Assembly (NCBI RefSeq): GCF_000738265.1
Contig: NZ_JFCQ01000029.1
Span: forward strand, 310,001-374,000
DNA from: Corynebacterium jeikeium
GTDB lineage: Bacteria; Actinomycetota; Actinomycetes; Mycobacteriales; Mycobacteriaceae
Reading direction: 5' to 3'
DNA length: 64,000 bases
Part shown: in pieces, positions 38,639 through 48,030 of the stretch
How the letters are laid out: each line of letters opens with the position of its first letter
Numbering within the stretch: position 1 is the stretch's first letter
Notes under the pieces: model-generated
The model's input: only the letters and a program-made list of their open reading frames with translations
Databases searched by the model: none
Told to the model about the DNA's origin: nothing
Translations under genes and position numbers: made by a program

Positions 38639-39169
38639 TTACTCTGCGGACTCAGCCTCAGCCTCGCCCTCGGAAGCCTCAGCCTCAGCAGCCTCAGCCT
38701 TCTCGGCCTCCTCAGCTTCCTTGGCAGCAGCCTCTTCAGCAGCGGCAGCCTCAGCAGCGGCCTTAGCCTCTGCCTCTTCCTTGGCCTTGCGCTTCTTCTC
38801 GGTGATAGCCTCTGCGGTCGGGCCATCGGCAGCCTCAGCCAGAGCCTCGTTGAACAGATCCAGCTTGGACTTCTTCTCCTCGGCCACCTTCAGGGTGCCC
38901 TCGGCGCCCTCGATGCCCTTGAACTTCTGCCAATCACCGGTGATCTTCAGCAGAGCCAGAACCGGTTCGGTCGGCTGTGCACCGACGCCCAGCCAGTACT
39001 GTGCGCGCTCGGAGTCGATCTGGATCAGGGACGGCTCCTGGGTCGGCTGGTAGATACCCAGGTTCTCGATAACCTTGCCGGAACGCTTGGTGCGAGCATC
39101 CTGAACGACGACGCGGTACTCCGGGGTACGGATCTTACCCAGGCGCTGCAGCTTAATCTTGACGGCCAT
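38639..39169 (-). CDS. rpsP: 30S ribosomal protein S16
   Basis: S16, a 30S assembly protein. Residues 1-85 are the conserved domain ([20 protein letters not shown], and [25 protein letters not shown] in part). At 176 residues it is about twice the bacterial norm. The extra C-terminal 70 residues are an almost pure Ala/Glu/Lys helix-forming tail, a feature of several actinobacteria. ATG 39169 has AAAGGAG ahead. The gene is separated from rimM-trmD by gdhA and a strong hairpin, so the usual rpsP-rimM-trmD operon is interrupted. Confidence 0.96.
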   Translation of the reverse strand: MAVKIKLQRLGKIRTPEYRVVVQDARTKRSGKVIENLGIYQPTQEPSLIQIDSERAQYWLGVGAQPTEPVLALLKITGDWQKFKGIEGAEGTLKVAEEKKSKLDLFNEALAEAADGPTAEAITEKKRKAKEEAEAKAAAEAAAAEEAAAKEAEEAEKAEAAEAEASEGEAEAESAE

Positions 39170-39213
39170 GTGTTGGCTCCTTTTCTTTGAGTTGGTCACT
39201 GGGCAGTTCAGAC

Positions 39214-39256
39214 GCTCCGAGAAAAAATCTCTGCAAAAATTTTCCCTGCTCGGAGC
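39214..39256. promoter_or_regulatory. Inverted repeat in the rpsP leader
   Basis: GCTCCGAG (39214-39221) and CTCGGAGC (39249-39256) are exact complements around a 27-nt A/T-rich centre that contains AAAATTTT (39236-39243). It lies 45-87 bp upstream of the rpsP start. It could form a leader hairpin or mark the promoter region. It is weak as a terminator for the upstream giant gene because of the large loop. Confidence 0.4.
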
Positions 39257-39378
39257 CGGTTCAGCCCTTGGTATTTTTGCTGCGCGTGACCACCGGTCGA
39301 CCGTGGTCGGGGACGGTGTTACACAGACAACCCGGATAAGTGTAGTGGCCGGTACCTGCGTTAACCAAATCCCCCTTC

Positions 39379-42300
39379 CTAGCGCCCCTTCACCTCCCGT
39401 CGCTTCCAACCGAGCCCGGCAAATTCGCGACGATCGCCCGCAACGTAGTGCGCGACGAGCTTCAGAGCCTCGTCGAGGTGCTTGGTCTTGCGCTGATAGT
39501 TTTCGATCTGCCCAAAGTCGTGCCCCCAACTGACGAGGAAGCCGGTGCGGAACCTACCGCTGTCGTTGTAGACGCGGATATAATCGCCCTCAACCTGCGA
39601 GTCGAGCACCTGGATGAAATCTCCGGTCGCCGGCAGCCTCACGGCCTGCAGTTCGTGCAGGTTGTCAGCCCCCAGCGGAACGGGTTCAAAAAGGTTCGAC
39701 TGCATCTCGAAACGCTCCAATTCCGCCGTTAGCATCTGCGACTGACCAAAACTGTCCCAGCTCACTGAACCGAGAAGCTGCGTTGGCGACTGAACAAAAA
39801 TTTTGAAAGCATCGCTGACCTGCCCACCCGACAAATCATGCGCATCATTCTTCATCCCACCGGGCAATTCGTACGATAGGCAGTAGCCTCGCTTATCGGT
39901 TTCGATAACCATCAGAAACTCTTGGAAGTCTTCGTCCGCCACACCAGGTCCCGTGTGAATACGGTTGCACACAACTACCTTTTCATCGTCGGCGATTCTC
40001 TGTATAGCTTGCGCAAAAGCGGCACTGGACGGCTGCATCCAAGATTTACTAGTGAAGCTATCGGTTCCCTTCATCATGAGGCAGATATTCGACGAGTCTG
40101 TGGCAGTCCATGCAAAGTTCAGTAGCACGTGGTTTCCGTTCACCACCATGGAAATACCGTGAGCCACTGCGATGTTAGACATCTGCGTCAATGTATCTAA
40201 AAGCCCGGCGCGATCCACCCATACGCTCGTTAGAGCCTGAGCTTCGACAGCGCCACCAGCCGAACTCGTAAACTGCAAACCAGCCGAACGCGCTTCCAGC
40301 AAAGCTCCGACAAAACCACGCATCTGTTCAGAGGCGGCGTGGTTGTTCTGCACAAGCCAGTGCTGGAAGTGCACAACGGTCGTATCCGCCCACGGTTCGG
40401 CGCGCTGCGGCAGCATCAGGAAGCTCACCTCCGCCATCCCTCGGGGTGCCCAGCGCTCTTCCAGCGATGGGATAAAAGCTTTGAAGACATCATTAACTTC
40501 GGCCACGTCAGCAGCTACGTACCAGCGGGCAAACTCCACTACCCCCTGGCCGCTGGTGAATGTGCGGGTCGCAACAAACCCGTTGTCCCGGCTTAAGGCA
40601 GCGAGCCATTGGCCCGTGCGAGTCTGGCCAAATAGTAAGCGCTCACCATTCTTGTCCTGCAGCGGCATCATGGTTCCCCGCGGCAGTTCGAGCACAGCCT
40701 CAAACCTGCGCAGTGGCATCGCCGCTCGCTGCACCAGAGTTACATTCTCTGACGTGGTCTTTGCTTCACTCTCTTGCCACGGGAGATGCTCAAGGTATGG
40801 GCTACGATCCGCGAACGCGAGCAGCAACTCTCGTGCTTCTTCGTAGTTACTGGCACGAAACTCGAGGTTCTTTTTATGGACGCCGAGCGCAGTCTCCGCA
40901 AACTGCCATGTCATCAGCCAGCTGCCGTCCGCTTCAAGTGTGGAGGACAATGTGTCGCTTGGCCGGATAAAGTTCCGTCCGATCCCCACCTTTAGCCATA
41001 CGTCGGTCGGATGACGGGGGCGCAGAGCATCCTCAAAGGCTAGGTCCAAGGTTCTGCCGGAGACTTCGCGCCAAAAACTTCCGAGCGAGTTCGTCAATCT
41101 GGCTCCACTGCCGACCTGCATATCGGAGCCGACGCCGTTCGCGAGTAGACCTCTATCGTCATCGAAGACGAGAGCATGGTGCTTCATTGCGATCTGACAG
41201 ATGCCCCGAATCCGTTCCGTATCGACCGGATCTACGAGGATCTTCACCCGTTGCTGTGGCACATACTTCTGCTTCAAAAAGCCTTCGAGATCCCGGCATA
41301 CGTCCTCCATCCCTGGAGGCGGAACGTCCAGATCCGGCTGCTCTTGGGCATAAAACTCGTGGACAAGCTCGTGGTGGCTTGTGTGTGTCTGAGTTTTAGG
41401 GAAGTGAACGTACAACGGGGTGTGCGCCCTCTTCGGCTCTACCTTAATTCGCCTTCTATCCAGCGAAGTCCAGTTGTCGCCGACGAATGACTGGTAGATC
41501 TCGGTGGCCGCGTCCATATCGCTGGCGTATACGTTGCCGCGTTCGGTTCCGCCGCGGTTGTAGCCCCATTTGGTAATGACCCACCCGGGGTTGTCGGCAG
41601 GTTCGATCCGGAGGAAATCTCCGGGGGTGCGCACGTCCGTTATCTCGATCCAGCCGCCAGCTTCTTCGGACGCAAACTCCCTTAGTGCCTTTTTGAACAG
41701 GCGGTCGTCCAAGGAGGTGGATTTTCGAGTGTGGGTGCTGATCTTGAACGGCAGCTCCTCAGGGCCAAGCGAATAACCAAGCCTAGAGTCCCAGTGAATG
41801 AACTCGTCAAGCTGTAGCGGTTCGTAGGCTACCTGCTGGATAAGGTCGAGGGTTTGTCCTTGCGACAGCGACGTAGCTTCCCGTGTGGTCCGGCTCCGCC
41901 ATTGCTCATGGAAGAAACTGCCGGATTCGTAGGCCGTGATGGTGAAGCGGTCGTGCTCTTGGCTGTTCGGTTCGACGATGAGAATTTGTCGGCACCTGGG
42001 GTGATCTTCGGACGTGTAGGTTAGCCGGAGTTGCCAGTTCGAATAGTTCAGCACCATCGCTTCCAATAGCACCTGAGGCGTGGCGACTTCCCACCGATTT
42101 CGGCACTGGCCGGACTCAAAAAGTTCTGCTGTGCTGCGCCACTGCCCTTCTCGGCGCCGCCCAGACGAATTGAACAGCACCTCACTGTTGTCAACAACTA
42201 AAGAAACGCCGTGCCGCATCGCCACTGCAGTTAGCAGGTCGAAGGCACGGTTGGATTCCTTTCGCGGGATCTTGATTTTAATCTGCCCGCGCTCTGCATT

Positions 42301-43473
42301 GTGTGGGTCGATGACATCGAACCACGAAGCGAAGTCCCGGTTTATCTTCTGGAAAAAATTTTCCACAGAGCCGACCGCTGCAAAGTTATGGCTCATCGCA
42401 CACAGGTGCATTCTGCACACCGAGGAGTTGGTCCACGGCTCGTCGCGCTCCGGAAGCACCACGGCGCTCACGGTATGCGCCAGTGGCGCAGGGATTTCGG
42501 CGGTCTCCGGGAAGTAGTCGAGAACCTTCCCCCTCTCCTTGCAGGTATAGGCCTCCGCGATCTCCAGCAAGGTATCGGGGCTTTCAAAATTTTTTTCAAC
42601 CCCTTCGTAAGGCGATCGCTTCAAGGAAGCACGCCACTGCCCTTCCTGATCTCTACCCAGCTCCAGAGCACCTTCAACCTGGTCGTGCAGGCGTAGCGGA
42701 ACACCCGGAGGAAGTTCACGGAATGCCCCGAGCCGACGCAGCCTGTACTGCGAACGTTGGCTGAGTTCGCAGGTCTTGATGCTGGTTTCCGCGACCGGCG
42801 CGTTTCCGTGGCGCTGAGGATCCTGCCAGTAGTGATGAAGAGTTGTCGGGCAGCGATCGGCGAAGGCGAGGAGCTGAGCTCGCGCCTCCTCATACGTCAC
42901 CGCCTGGCGCCACTGAACATCGAAGATCTCATTGGTGGATCTTGCCCACACCACCTTGATCTCCCCGCTATCCAGCAGGTGAAAACGCATCGAGTGCCCG
43001 AACTCGTCGGGACGCGGATCGTACGTGGTGATGCGCACCCACACCCCCTCGCTAACGGGTGCGCGCAAAGCATCCGCAAACGCCCAGTCAATTGTGCGTT
43101 CACTGACCTGAGCCCACGCAGTGCCCAGGGAGTTCGTCACATAGAACTCTGGAGCGATCGCCCCGCTGATACCGCTGGCGTCAACAAAAAGATCCGATGT
43201 ACCCACAAAAGCAGAAACACGGTGCTTCAGCGCTGCGCGCCGAATATCTCCCACCACAAAAGGATTATCGGTGTCTACCGTGGCGCATATCAGGCGGCGC
43301 GGCGGGAAATCTGCGCCCAGGATTCCCCCGAGTTCCTGGGCAAAATCTTCCATTTCTGGATCCGGCGTGCCACGCAATTCGTCGAGATCCGCATCCCGCA
43401 ACAACGTGGCCTGAGTTTCAGCGTTGTTCAGAATGCGTGGCTCGGGCCGGACGAAATGAAACTCGAATTCCAT
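39379..43473 (-). CDS. Large internally duplicated protein of unknown function between ffh and rpsP
   Basis: A 1364-residue soluble-looking protein with no signal peptide and no transmembrane helix. I do not recognise the family. Residues 1-682 and 683-1364 are homologous halves: [20 protein letters not shown] (113 onward) matches [20 protein letters not shown] (794 onward), and [16 protein letters not shown] (420) matches [16 protein letters not shown] (1104). Within each half a unit of about 95 residues (helix, strands, then an 'EEA..LL.FA....W' end) recurs about three times: 127-219, 463-563, 587-677, 808-899, 1147-1240 and 1267-1357. The codons are more A/T-rich than its neighbours and it holds three AAAATTTT sites. 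ATG 43473 is preferred to TTG 43482, and neither has a clear Shine-Dalgarno. Confidence 0.85.
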   Translation of the reverse strand: MEFEFHFVRPEPRILNNAETQATLLRDADLDELRGTPDPEMEDFAQELGGILGADFPPRRLICATVDTDNPFVVGDIRRAALKHRVSAFVGTSDLFVDASGISGAIAPEFYVTNSLGTAWAQVSERTIDWAFADALRAPVSEGVWVRITTYDPRPDEFGHSMRFHLLDSGEIKVVWARSTNEIFDVQWRQAVTYEEARAQLLAFADRCPTTLHHYWQDPQRHGNAPVAETSIKTCELSQRSQYRLRRLGAFRELPPGVPLRLHDQVEGALELGRDQEGQWRASLKRSPYEGVEKNFESPDTLLEIAEAYTCKERGKVLDYFPETAEIPAPLAHTVSAVVLPERDEPWTNSSVCRMHLCAMSHNFAAVGSVENFFQKINRDFASWFDVIDPHNAERGQIKIKIPRKESNRAFDLLTAVAMRHGVSLVVDNSEVLFNSSGRRREGQWRSTAELFESGQCRNRWEVATPQVLLEAMVLNYSNWQLRLTYTSEDHPRCRQILIVEPNSQEHDRFTITAYESGSFFHEQWRSRTTREATSLSQGQTLDLIQQVAYEPLQLDEFIHWDSRLGYSLGPEELPFKISTHTRKSTSLDDRLFKKALREFASEEAGGWIEITDVRTPGDFLRIEPADNPGWVITKWGYNRGGTERGNVYASDMDAATEIYQSFVGDNWTSLDRRRIKVEPKRAHTPLYVHFPKTQTHTSHHELVHEFYAQEQPDLDVPPPGMEDVCRDLEGFLKQKYVPQQRVKILVDPVDTERIRGICQIAMKHHALVFDDDRGLLANGVGSDMQVGSGARLTNSLGSFWREVSGRTLDLAFEDALRPRHPTDVWLKVGIGRNFIRPSDTLSSTLEADGSWLMTWQFAETALGVHKKNLEFRASNYEEARELLLAFADRSPYLEHLPWQESEAKTTSENVTLVQRAAMPLRRFEAVLELPRGTMMPLQDKNGERLLFGQTRTGQWLAALSRDNGFVATRTFTSGQGVVEFARWYVAADVAEVNDVFKAFIPSLEERWAPRGMAEVSFLMLPQRAEPWADTTVVHFQHWLVQNNHAASEQMRGFVGALLEARSAGLQFTSSAGGAVEAQALTSVWVDRAGLLDTLTQMSNIAVAHGISMVVNGNHVLLNFAWTATDSSNICLMMKGTDSFTSKSWMQPSSAAFAQAIQRIADDEKVVVCNRIHTGPGVADEDFQEFLMVIETDKRGYCLSYELPGGMKNDAHDLSGGQVSDAFKIFVQSPTQLLGSVSWDSFGQSQMLTAELERFEMQSNLFEPVPLGADNLHELQAVRLPATGDFIQVLDSQVEGDYIRVYNDSGRFRTGFLVSWGHDFGQIENYQRKTKHLDEALKLVAHYVAGDRREFAGLGWKRREVKGR

Positions 43474-43523
43474 ATCGCCCAAGCTACAGCGGTTCGACTG
43501 GATTTACAGGGCGAAGCCGGACA

Positions 43524-45107
43524 CTACTTCTTGGGGAAGTTCATCTTCGACAGGTCGATGCCCTCGAACCCCGGGGGAAGCTGCTCCTGCATCTTCTCCA
43601 GGTCCTTCATGCTGGGCATTCCGCCGCCCATGCCCGGCATCCCCGGCATTCCCGGCATGCCGCCGCCCATGCCCTTGCGCATGTTCTTGCGGTTCTTGTT
43701 CTTGGCGTTCTTGCCCTTCTTGCCCTTGCGGTGGTTCTTCTGCTTCTTGGTCGCGGAGCGCCCACCCAGGCCGAACTGGCCGGCCATCTTGCCCATCATC
43801 TTCTTGGCCTCGAAGAATCGCTCGACCAGCTTGTTGACGTCAGAGACGCTAACGCCGGAGCCGTTGGCGATGCGCTTACGGCGCGAGGCATTGAGGATCT
43901 TCGGATCCTTGCGCTCCGCCGGGGTCATGCCGCGGATGATGGCCTGGATGCGGTCGAGCTCCTTTTCATCCACCATGTCGGCCATCTTCGACATCTGGGA
44001 GCCGCCGGGCATCATCTTCAGGATGTTGCCCAAGGGACCCATCTTGCGGACCATTAGCATTTGTTCGAGGAAGTCCTCCAGCGTCAGCTCGCCGGAGGCC
44101 ATGCGCATGGCGGAGTCTTCGGCCTTTTCGGCGTCCAGTACCTGCTCGGCCTGCTCGATCAAGGTCAGCACGTCACCCATGCCGAGGATGCGGTTGGCCA
44201 TGCGATCCGGGTGGAAGATGTCGAAGTCTTCCTGCTTCTCGCCAGTGGAGGCGAACAGGATCGGCTTGCCGGTGACCTCACGGATCGACAGGGCGGCACC
44301 ACCGCGGGCGTCACCATCCAGCTTCGTCAGGACCACACCGGTGAAATCCACGCCATCGCGGAACGCCTCGGCCGTAGTAACGGCATCCTGGCCGATCATG
44401 GCGTCAATAACAAAGAGCACCTCGTCGGGCTCCACCGCATCGCGAATGTTGCGCGCCTGGCGCATGAGCTCCTCGTCGATACCCAGGCGACCTGCGGTAT
44501 CGATGATGACGATGTCGTGCTGGCTGCGGTAGGCCTCTTCGATACCGCGCTGCGCAACGTCGACGGGATCGCCGTGGCTGGTGCCCATCTCGTGATCGTG
44601 AGAATCCAGGCTGGTGCCCGGGTCCGGGGCGAAGGTCTTCACCCCGGCGCGCTCGCCGACGATCTGCAACTGCTGCACCGCTCCGGGGCGCTGCAGGTCA
44701 CAGGCCACCAGCATCGGGGTGTGCCCCTTCTTGGCCAGGTGCAGGGCCAGCTTGCCGGCCAGGGTCGTCTTACCAGCACCCTGCAGACCGGCCAGCATGA
44801 TGACCGTCGGCGGGTGCTTGGCCAGGTTCAGGCGACGGGTCTCGCCACCCAGGATCTCCTTGAGTTCCTCGTTGACGATCTTGATGACCTGCTGGGCGGG
44901 GTTTAGTGCCTCGGACACCTCTGCCCCGGCGGCGCGTTCCTTGATGCGCTTGATGAAGGCGCGCACCACCGGGAGGGAAACATCGGCCTCCAACAGCGCA
45001 AGGCGGATCTCGCGTGCGGTGGCATTGATATCAGCCTCGGACAACTTGCCCTTGCCACGAAGTCCCTTCATGGCATTTTGCAAGCGGTCTGACAAAGACT
45101 CAAACAC
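43524..45107 (-). CDS. ffh: Signal recognition particle protein Ffh
   Basis: SRP54 homologue that binds 4.5S RNA and signal sequences and delivers ribosomes to FtsY. The 527 residues comprise the N domain (MFESLSDRLQNAMKGLRGKG), the G domain (GLQGAGKTTLAGKLALHL, CDLQRPGAVQQL, DTAGRLGIDEEL, TKLDGDARGGAA) and the methionine-rich M domain. It ends in a Gly-Met-Pro repeat (MGGGMPGMPGMPGMGGGM) typical of actinobacterial Ffh. GTG 45107 has AAGGGAG ahead. It lies 108 bp downstream of ftsY on the same strand. Confidence 0.97.
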   Translation of the reverse strand: MFESLSDRLQNAMKGLRGKGKLSEADINATAREIRLALLEADVSLPVVRAFIKRIKERAAGAEVSEALNPAQQVIKIVNEELKEILGGETRRLNLAKHPPTVIMLAGLQGAGKTTLAGKLALHLAKKGHTPMLVACDLQRPGAVQQLQIVGERAGVKTFAPDPGTSLDSHDHEMGTSHGDPVDVAQRGIEEAYRSQHDIVIIDTAGRLGIDEELMRQARNIRDAVEPDEVLFVIDAMIGQDAVTTAEAFRDGVDFTGVVLTKLDGDARGGAALSIREVTGKPILFASTGEKQEDFDIFHPDRMANRILGMGDVLTLIEQAEQVLDAEKAEDSAMRMASGELTLEDFLEQMLMVRKMGPLGNILKMMPGGSQMSKMADMVDEKELDRIQAIIRGMTPAERKDPKILNASRRKRIANGSGVSVSDVNKLVERFFEAKKMMGKMAGQFGLGGRSATKKQKNHRKGKKGKNAKNKNRKNMRKGMGGGMPGMPGMPGMGGGMPSMKDLEKMQEQLPPGFEGIDLSKMNFPKK

Positions 45108-45215
45108 TAGTGAGTGCTCCCTTGTAGGTGTCGAAGGATGGCTTTTAACTCCCCCAGCTTAGCCAGTAGGCAGTAAAACAGTCACATTCCGGCCTCTACT
45201 CGGGCAGCGGGTCAG

Positions 45216-46643
45216 CTATCCCAGCAGCGCGTCGACGAAGCTTTCAACCTCGAACGGCGCCAGGTCATCCGCACCTTCGCCGAGGCCCACCATCTTCACC
45301 GGAACGCCGAGTTCCTCCTGCACCTGGAAGACGATGCCGCCCTTGGCAGTACCGTCCAGCTTGGTGAGCACCACGCCGGTAATGTCCACAACTTCGCGGA
45401 ACGTACGCGCCTGCATAAGGCCGTTCTGGCCGACGGTCGCATCCAGCACCAGCAGCACCTCGTCAACCTTGGCCTTCTTCTCCACGACGCGCTTGACCTT
45501 GCCCAGCTGATCCATCAGGCCCACGCTGGTGTGCAGTCGGCCGGCGGTATCGACCAGAACGACATCCACGCCTGCCTCGACGCCCTTCGCCACCGCGTCG
45601 AAGGCTACGGAGGCGGGATCCGCACCCTCGGCGCCGCGTACTGTTTCTGCCCCTACTCGACGCCCCCACGTCTCCAACTGGTCAGCCGCAGCTGCGCGGA
45701 ACGTATCGGCCGCGCCCAGCAAAACCTTGTGCCCCATGCCGATGAGCACACGGGACAGCTTGCCGGTGGTGGTGGTCTTGCCAGTTCCGTTGACGCCCAC
45801 CACCATGATCACGGCCGGCTTGCCCTCGTAGGGCATGGCCTTGATCGAGCGATCCATGTCGGGCTTGCAGGCATCAATCAGAGCCTCGCGGAGCATGCCA
45901 CGGGCTTCTTCCTCGCTGGACACACCGTTGACGGCGATGCGCTCGCGCAGGTCCTCGACCACCTTCAGTGTAGTTGGGGTGCCCAGGTCGGCCATAAGGA
46001 GGGTGTCTTCGATCTCCTCCCACGCGTCCTCGTCGAGGTCACCGGCGCTGAGGATGCCCAGCACGCCGCGGCCGATGACGTTCTGCGACTTGGACATGCG
46101 TCCGCGCAACTTGCCCAGGCGACCCTGGACGGGTGCGATCTCCTCGCGCTGCTCGGCTGGGGCTGGGGCTGGCTCTGGGGTTGGTTCCGGTTCTGGGGTT
46201 GGCTCGGGCTCTGCGACAGGCTCGGGTTCTGGTTCTGGCTCCGGTTCAGCGACGGGCGCCGGGGTGGGCACTGCCTTCGGAGCCTCGGGCTCAGGAGTGG
46301 CCTCCGGCCCTGGGGTTGGTTCCGGTTCTGGGGTTGGCTCGGGCTCTGGAGTTGGCTCGGGGGCTGGCGCGGTCTGCTTCAGCTCCTGGTCGGGGCGCAG
46401 TTCCGGCTGCTTCTCTGGCTGCTTCTCGGCGACGGCTGCACCGGCGCCACCACCGGCGGTGAAATTGAATCCACCCTGCGCCTGGTAATCGCCACTACTG
46501 GGCTTCTTCTGCTCAATCTCTTCCTTCTTCTCGAAGGAGATCTGCTTGGCCTTCTTCCGGCGCAAACCTAGGACAACCAGGAGCGCCACGATGATGGCCA
46601 GAATCAATAGTCCAATGAGGACCCACATCAAAACACTATTCAT
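45216..46643 (-). CDS. ftsY: SRP receptor FtsY
   Basis: Membrane-associated GTPase that docks SRP at SecYEG. The 475-residue protein has an N-terminal transmembrane helix ([20 protein letters not shown]), then an acidic and proline-rich linker of about 130 residues dominated by PEPEPTPEP repeats. The NG domain follows, with [47 protein letters not shown] and [16 protein letters not shown] 46643 has GGAGGT close ahead. GTG 46670 would lengthen it by nine residues. The linker repeats are visible in DNA as well and could vary in length. Confidence 0.95.
   Translation of the reverse strand: MNSVLMWVLIGLLILAIIVALLVVLGLRRKKAKQISFEKKEEIEQKKPSSGDYQAQGGFNFTAGGGAGAAVAEKQPEKQPELRPDQELKQTAPAPEPTPEPEPTPEPEPTPGPEATPEPEAPKAVPTPAPVAEPEPEPEPEPVAEPEPTPEPEPTPEPAPAPAEQREEIAPVQGRLGKLRGRMSKSQNVIGRGVLGILSAGDLDEDAWEEIEDTLLMADLGTPTTLKVVEDLRERIAVNGVSSEEEARGMLREALIDACKPDMDRSIKAMPYEGKPAVIMVVGVNGTGKTTTTGKLSRVLIGMGHKVLLGAADTFRAAAADQLETWGRRVGAETVRGAEGADPASVAFDAVAKGVEAGVDVVLVDTAGRLHTSVGLMDQLGKVKRVVEKKAKVDEVLLVLDATVGQNGLMQARTFREVVDITGVVLTKLDGTAKGGIVFQVQEELGVPVKMVGLGEGADDLAPFEVESFVDALLG
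46146..46375. repeat. Pro-Glu-Pro-Thr repeat tract in ftsY
   Basis: Imperfect tandem hexamer and dodecamer units (GGTTCTGGGGTTGGCTCGGG-type on the plus strand) run for about 230 bp. They encode [15 protein letters not shown]-like linker sequence, with a variant stretch in the middle. It is probably prone to slippage in frame. Confidence 0.75.
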
Positions 46644-46734
46644 GACCTCCAGTGAATCAGAACTTTGCACATAATGTCGTGCTCAGCACTGACGTGTACC
46701 AAGTTTCGCTTCGACCGGCATAAGATAAGCCTTC

Positions 46735-48030
46735 GTGATCGAGTTCATTCGCGAAATTCCCCTCACGGGTACATGGCCAGAGGTTGTCACCTGGGCTGTG
46801 ATTCTGGCGGTTCTTTCCGCACTCTTCTTCGCCCTCCCCTCAGATCCCCCGGGGCGCCGATGGCGCGCAGTCCTGTGGTCCCTCGCCGTCACTGTCGTGC
46901 TCACCGGCGCCGGGCTCGCAGTCTTGATGTTGGGCACCACCACTCCCTGGTCGGAAATCGGTTTCCGTCTACTGCTGGGTGCAAGCGCGCTGATCCTCGC
47001 TGCAAACATGGCGGGTTGGTGCGTGGGGGCGTCAATAAAAAAATCCTGGACGATCCTGCTAGTAGCGCTACTTGCCGTGGGCGCAGTGGCGGCGGCGAAC
47101 CAGTCCTACGAGCTATACCAAGACGTCGGCGAGGTAGACCCCGTGGAACTGCGCACCTTCCACAGCGTGGACGAGCTACCGAAAGCACCGGCCGTACCGT
47201 TGAAGCAGTGGCGAGGAACCAAGCACCCCGATTTGCCTGCAGAAGGCAGCATGCTCAACGTCTCCGCACCGAAGAAGGAATCGGGATTCCATGCGCGGGA
47301 TCTGCGGGTCTACCTGCCACCGGCATGGTTTAGCTCGCCGCGCCCCCAGCTGCCGGTGTTGGTGCTGCTCGCAGGCATCCCGGGCGATCCCGACCAGTGG
47401 TTCGATTCGGGACAAGCTACCGAGATCGCTCGCCGATACCAACAACAGCACGGTGGTGTAGCCCCGATCATCATCTCCGCAGATGCAACGGGCGGTACCT
47501 GGGAAAACCCAGTGTGTACAGACTCCAACAAGGGAAAGGTGCAGACCTTCCTCACGGTCGACCTGCCCCGCTGGGCGCAACAGCACCTGTCCCCCAACCC
47601 AGATCAGCACACGTGGACGATCGGCGGGCTTTCCTACGGCGGCACGTGCGCCTTCCAGGTGATCACCAACCACCCCGACAGCTACGGCAGCTTCGTCAAC
47701 ATCTCTGGCGAACGCACCCCCGACGACGGCACCAGCCACGAATCCACAGTGCAGAACTTCTTTGGCGGTTCCGAGGACAAGTTCAAGGCCCAGAACCCCG
47801 AAGATCTGCTGAAGAAGCGGACCTACCCGCGGACCGCGGGCATGTTTATCGCCGGTCGGGACGATAGCTCTGCCAAGACGGCCCTCAAGCACCTGCAGCC
47901 GCTGGCCGTCGCCGCGAAGATGCAGGCCAGCTACCACGAGATATCCGGTGCGCACAATTTTAAGACCTGGCGCGGTGGGCTGAACCTGGCCTTCCCGTTT
48001 ATTGTCCGCCGGGGTGGGCTGGAAAGCTAA
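46735..48030 (+). CDS. Membrane-anchored esterase, putative (esterase D/mycolyltransferase-like fold)
   Basis: A 431-residue protein with four transmembrane helices in the first 120 residues, then an exported alpha/beta-hydrolase domain. The nucleophile elbow is GLSYGG (Ser near residue 303). The catalytic His is in ISGAHNFKTW, and PVLVLLAGIPGDPDQWFDSG is an oxyanion-region match to the PF00756 family that includes corynebacterial mycolyltransferases. It lacks a normal signal peptide. The GTG start at 46735 has no Shine-Dalgarno, but TAAGAT lies 8 bp ahead, so the transcript may be leaderless. Substrate unknown; action on mycolate or other envelope esters is inferred. It overlaps lysX convergently by 32 bp. 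Confidence 0.78.
   Translation: MIEFIREIPLTGTWPEVVTWAVILAVLSALFFALPSDPPGRRWRAVLWSLAVTVVLTGAGLAVLMLGTTTPWSEIGFRLLLGASALILAANMAGWCVGASIKKSWTILLVALLAVGAVAAANQSYELYQDVGEVDPVELRTFHSVDELPKAPAVPLKQWRGTKHPDLPAEGSMLNVSAPKKESGFHARDLRVYLPPAWFSSPRPQLPVLVLLAGIPGDPDQWFDSGQATEIARRYQQQHGGVAPIIISADATGGTWENPVCTDSNKGKVQTFLTVDLPRWAQQHLSPNPDQHTWTIGGLSYGGTCAFQVITNHPDSYGSFVNISGERTPDDGTSHESTVQNFFGGSEDKFKAQNPEDLLKKRTYPRTAGMFIAGRDDSSAKTALKHLQPLAVAAKMQASYHEISGAHNFKTWRGGLNLAFPFIVRRGGLES

Noticed and set aside
46146-46375. Tandem repeats considered as a CRISPR array
   Set aside because: The units are short, contiguous, coding and in frame within ftsY, with no spacers and no cas genes nearby.
45531-46571. Trp/Gly-rich open frame antisense to ftsY
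   Set aside because: It is the reverse reading of the ftsY proline-glutamate repeat and NG domain and is not conserved protein sequence.
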